From: Aquila chrysaetos chrysaetos
Taxonomy: Eukaryota; Chordata; Aves; Accipitriformes; Accipitridae
Direction: 5' to 3'
DNA length: 64,000 bases
NCBI RefSeq assembly: GCF_900496995.4
Contig: NC_044009.1
Coordinates: 35,673,505 to 35,737,504 of the forward strand
Part shown: positions 63,001-64,000 of the stretch, one piece after another
How the letters are laid out: each line of letters starts with the position of its first letter
Numbering within the stretch: position 1 is the stretch's first letter
The notes under the pieces: generated by a model
Told to the model about the DNA's origin: nothing
Seen by the model: only the letters and a program-made list of their open reading frames with translations
Database searches by the model: none
Made by a program: the position numbers and the translations under genes

Positions 63001-63741
63001 CTCCTGGCTGTGGCACCCAAAGCTCTCTCCCCAGCCTTCCCATCACCCCTGGAGTATCCCCCCGCTCCTCCCAGTGTCACTGACCCCTGGCCAAGGAGCG
63101 TGCGGTCTGACATTCCCTTTCCCGCTCCAGATCGAGCATGACCCACGGATGCCAGCATACATCGCCACGCAGGGGCCGCTGTCCCACACTATCGCCGACT
63201 TCTGGCAGGTGAGCATCACCCAGCTGTGCCAGCCCATCGGGGTCCCTCTGGGTGCTGCCAACCAGATGGGTCACCGCGGCTTGGCCGCCCTCCCGCCTGG
63301 GCTGTCACCCAGCAAGTGACACCCCACATGCCTTGCCTGCAGATGGTGTGGGAGCATGGCTGCACCGTTATCGTCATGCTGAGCCCGCTGGCCGAGGACA
63401 GCGTCAAGCAGTGTGACCGCTACTGGCCAGACGAAGGCTCCTCTCTCTACCACATCTATGAGGCAAGTGTGACCGGTAGCCTGTGGCAAGGAGCATCCTC
63501 CAGCTGCTGTCCCGCCGAGTGAGTGCAGCCCCCCTGCCTGGCGCTGACGCCCACCGGCTGCTTCTCTCGGGCAGGTGAACCTGGTGTCGGAGCACATCTG
63601 GTGCGAGGATTTCCTGGTGCGCAGCTTCTACCTGAAGAACGTGCAGTCGCAGGAGACCCGCACCCTGACGCAGTTCCACTTCCTTAGCTGGCCGGCCGAG
63701 GGCATCCCCGCCACCACCCGGCCCCTCCTCGACTTCCGCAG
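53974..63741 (+). CDS. PTPRN: PTPRN (IA-2/ICA512), receptor-type pseudophosphatase of dense-core vesicles (3' end right of window)
   Basis: Type I membrane protein of insulin and neuropeptide granules, stabilising granules and regulating secretion; catalytically dead PTP fold. Nineteen coding exons seen: 53974-54076, 55800-55850, 56041-56154, 56417-56522, 56656-56854, 57039-57363, 57573-57689, 57818-57897, 57975-58261, 58762-58848, 59001-59080, 59324-59388, 61809-62021, 62150-62359, 62450-62597, 62759-62832, 63131-63208, 63343-63462, 63575-63741. About 874 residues. Features: signal peptide (1-34, [13 protein letters not shown]), Cys-rich RESP18-homology region ([19 protein letters not shown]), dibasic convertase site VEKKS (about 432), mature ectodomain [10 protein letters not shown] to LQTGVGE-like end, transmembrane helix [17 protein letters not shown], and PTP domain [13 protein letters not shown] onward. 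WPAEG replaces catalytic WPD. The frame runs into the window edge before the HCSxGxGRT-like loop. Confidence 0.96.
54983..55003 (+). promoter_or_regulatory. PTPRN: RE1/NRSE (REST-binding) element in PTPRN intron 1
   Basis: The 21-bp site consists of TTCAGCACC, two spacer bases, and GGACAGCGCC: both half-sites match the canonical RE1 consensus without mismatch and with canonical spacing. It is about 0.9 kb downstream of the PTPRN exon 1 donor, inside the CpG island. REST silences neuronal and neuroendocrine genes elsewhere in the body, which fits PTPRN expression. Confidence 0.9.
55352..55374. repeat. AC dinucleotide microsatellite
   Basis: About 11-12 perfect AC units in PTPRN intron 1. Confidence 0.95.
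57818..57897 (+). CDS. PTPRN: PTPRN exon 8, with two possible in-frame donors
   Basis: Acceptor after CTTCCCAG at 57817. Two GT donors keep the frame with exon 9: GTGGGA after 57897 (used in the main model, giving a Gly-rich [11 protein letters not shown] segment) or GTGGGT after 57852 (15 residues shorter). Sequence alone does not decide. This is in the poorly conserved luminal linker before the [11 protein letters not shown] segment. Confidence 0.6.
59389..61808 (+). other. PTPRN: PTPRN intron 12, largest downstream intron
   Basis: 2.4 kb. Holds a run of GATGATGATGA (60767-60800 region) and the possible cassette exon at 61572-61616. I see no recognisable RNA gene. The host-gene microRNA known from human PTPRN (mir-153-1) was not found in the visible introns. 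Confidence 0.6.
61572..61616 (+). CDS. PTPRN: Possible 45-nt PTPRN cassette exon (luminal juxtamembrane)
   Basis: In the 2.4-kb intron between exons 12 and 13, CCTCCTGCAG at 61562-61571 is followed by 45 open bases and a GTGGGT donor at 61617. Translation is [15 protein letters not shown], phase 0 on both sides, so inclusion would add 15 residues including a Cys and an N-x-V/S-type Asn just outside the membrane. I do not recall an equivalent in human PTPRN. It is a candidate only. Confidence 0.4.
63463..63574 (+). other. PTPRN: GC-AG intron of PTPRN (between exons 18 and 19)
   Basis: The only donor that joins TATGAG (YE) to GTGAACCTGGTG (VNLV) in the conserved frame is GAG followed by GCAAGT, a GC donor with otherwise perfect U1 complementarity; the acceptor is GGGCAG. 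A GT six bases further would insert Ala-Ser and has a poor context. Confidence 0.8.
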
Positions 63742-64000
63742 GTGAGTGCCCACCTGGTGCCATGCCAGCCCCCGGGAAGCCGGCGGTGTTCCCGACCTCA
63801 GGGGGACTGATGGGCGAGGACATCGCTGCCGGTGTGATGAGGGTCAGGGACGTGGCATGGACTGGCTGGGGGAGACGGGGGGCTGCCGTGCATGGGGAGG
63901 AGCAGAAGAACCAGATTCTGGCCAGCTTGGGATGAGGCTCAGCGGAGCTTGGTGGGCAAGAGCCCTGCAGGCTGAGGTTGCCAGGGCTCTCCAGCCTTCA
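63742..64000 (+). other. PTPRN: PTPRN intron 19, start only
   Basis: Intronic sequence after the GTGAGT donor at 63742, cut by the window end. The exon encoding the KVNKCYRG and signature-loop part of the PTP domain should follow outside. Confidence 0.8.

Noticed and set aside
63463-63468. GT donor six bases downstream in PTPRN exon 18
   Set aside because: It would insert Ala-Ser into a conserved segment and has a poor donor context compared with the GC donor.
59389-64000. mir-153-1 in a PTPRN intron
   Set aside because: Human PTPRN hosts this microRNA, but no TTGCATAGTCAC-like mature sequence is seen in the visible introns; it may lie to the right of the window.

Overview
This is vertebrate genomic DNA, almost certainly from a bird. 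It is very GC-rich and holds four multi-exon genes with GT-AG introns: SPEG (minus, 33118 down past position 1), DES (minus, 41353 to 36591), DNPEP (plus, 47843 to 53016) and PTPRN (plus, from 53974 past the right edge). The avian call rests on a desmin tail exon carrying an IPMHQTFAS stretch that I recall from chicken desmin rather than mammals, on a CR1-type LINE 3' tail near 6.7 kb, and on compact introns with CpG-island promoters. The gene order and orientation match human 2q35 (SPEG-DES-DNPEP-PTPRN), except that no RESP18-like gene lies between DNPEP and PTPRN. No tool was run: exon edges were placed by hand from frame, splice signals and remembered orthologues.

Region by region (SPEG and DES read right to left). 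1-33118 holds 30 SPEG coding exons, about 2,417 residues joining in one frame. They encode an N-terminal Ig domain, a long Ser/Pro/Arg-rich linker, an Ig series with a fibronectin III domain, protein kinase domain 1, and the start of the giant linker exon, which is cut by the left edge. SPEG intron 1 (19804-32709) has no recognisable gene but several AT-rich islands that look like conserved regulatory DNA. Nested inside SPEG is an APEG1-type short transcription unit: a GC-rich island in intron 6, an ATG in exon 7, a stop just inside intron 9 and a consensus poly(A) signal before exon 10. 33119-35700 is the SPEG promoter region with muscle motifs. 35702-41353 is DES, nine exons, 464 residues. 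41354-47842 is the DES upstream/enhancer region, shared head-to-head with DNPEP.

47843-53016 is DNPEP, 15 coding exons, 476 residues, with M18 metallopeptidase ligands in place. 53065-53973 is the PTPRN promoter CpG island with five inverted CCAAT boxes. 53974-63741 holds 19 PTPRN coding exons, plus a possible 45-nt cassette exon, up to the PTP-like domain; the last exons lie to the right.

SPEG and DES are striated/smooth-muscle genes (triad and sarcomere kinase scaffold; intermediate filament). Their flanks carry MEF2, E-box, MCAT and CArG-like motifs. DNPEP is a ubiquitous cytosolic aminopeptidase with a GC-rich promoter. PTPRN is a dense-core-vesicle pseudophosphatase of neuroendocrine cells. 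Its intron 1 contains a full RE1/NRSE match, the expected silencer for such a gene. The strongest observations for follow-up are that RE1 site, the APEG1 terminal exon, a GC-AG intron in PTPRN, the unannotated-looking PTPRN cassette exon, and the minisatellite abutting the DNPEP promoter.
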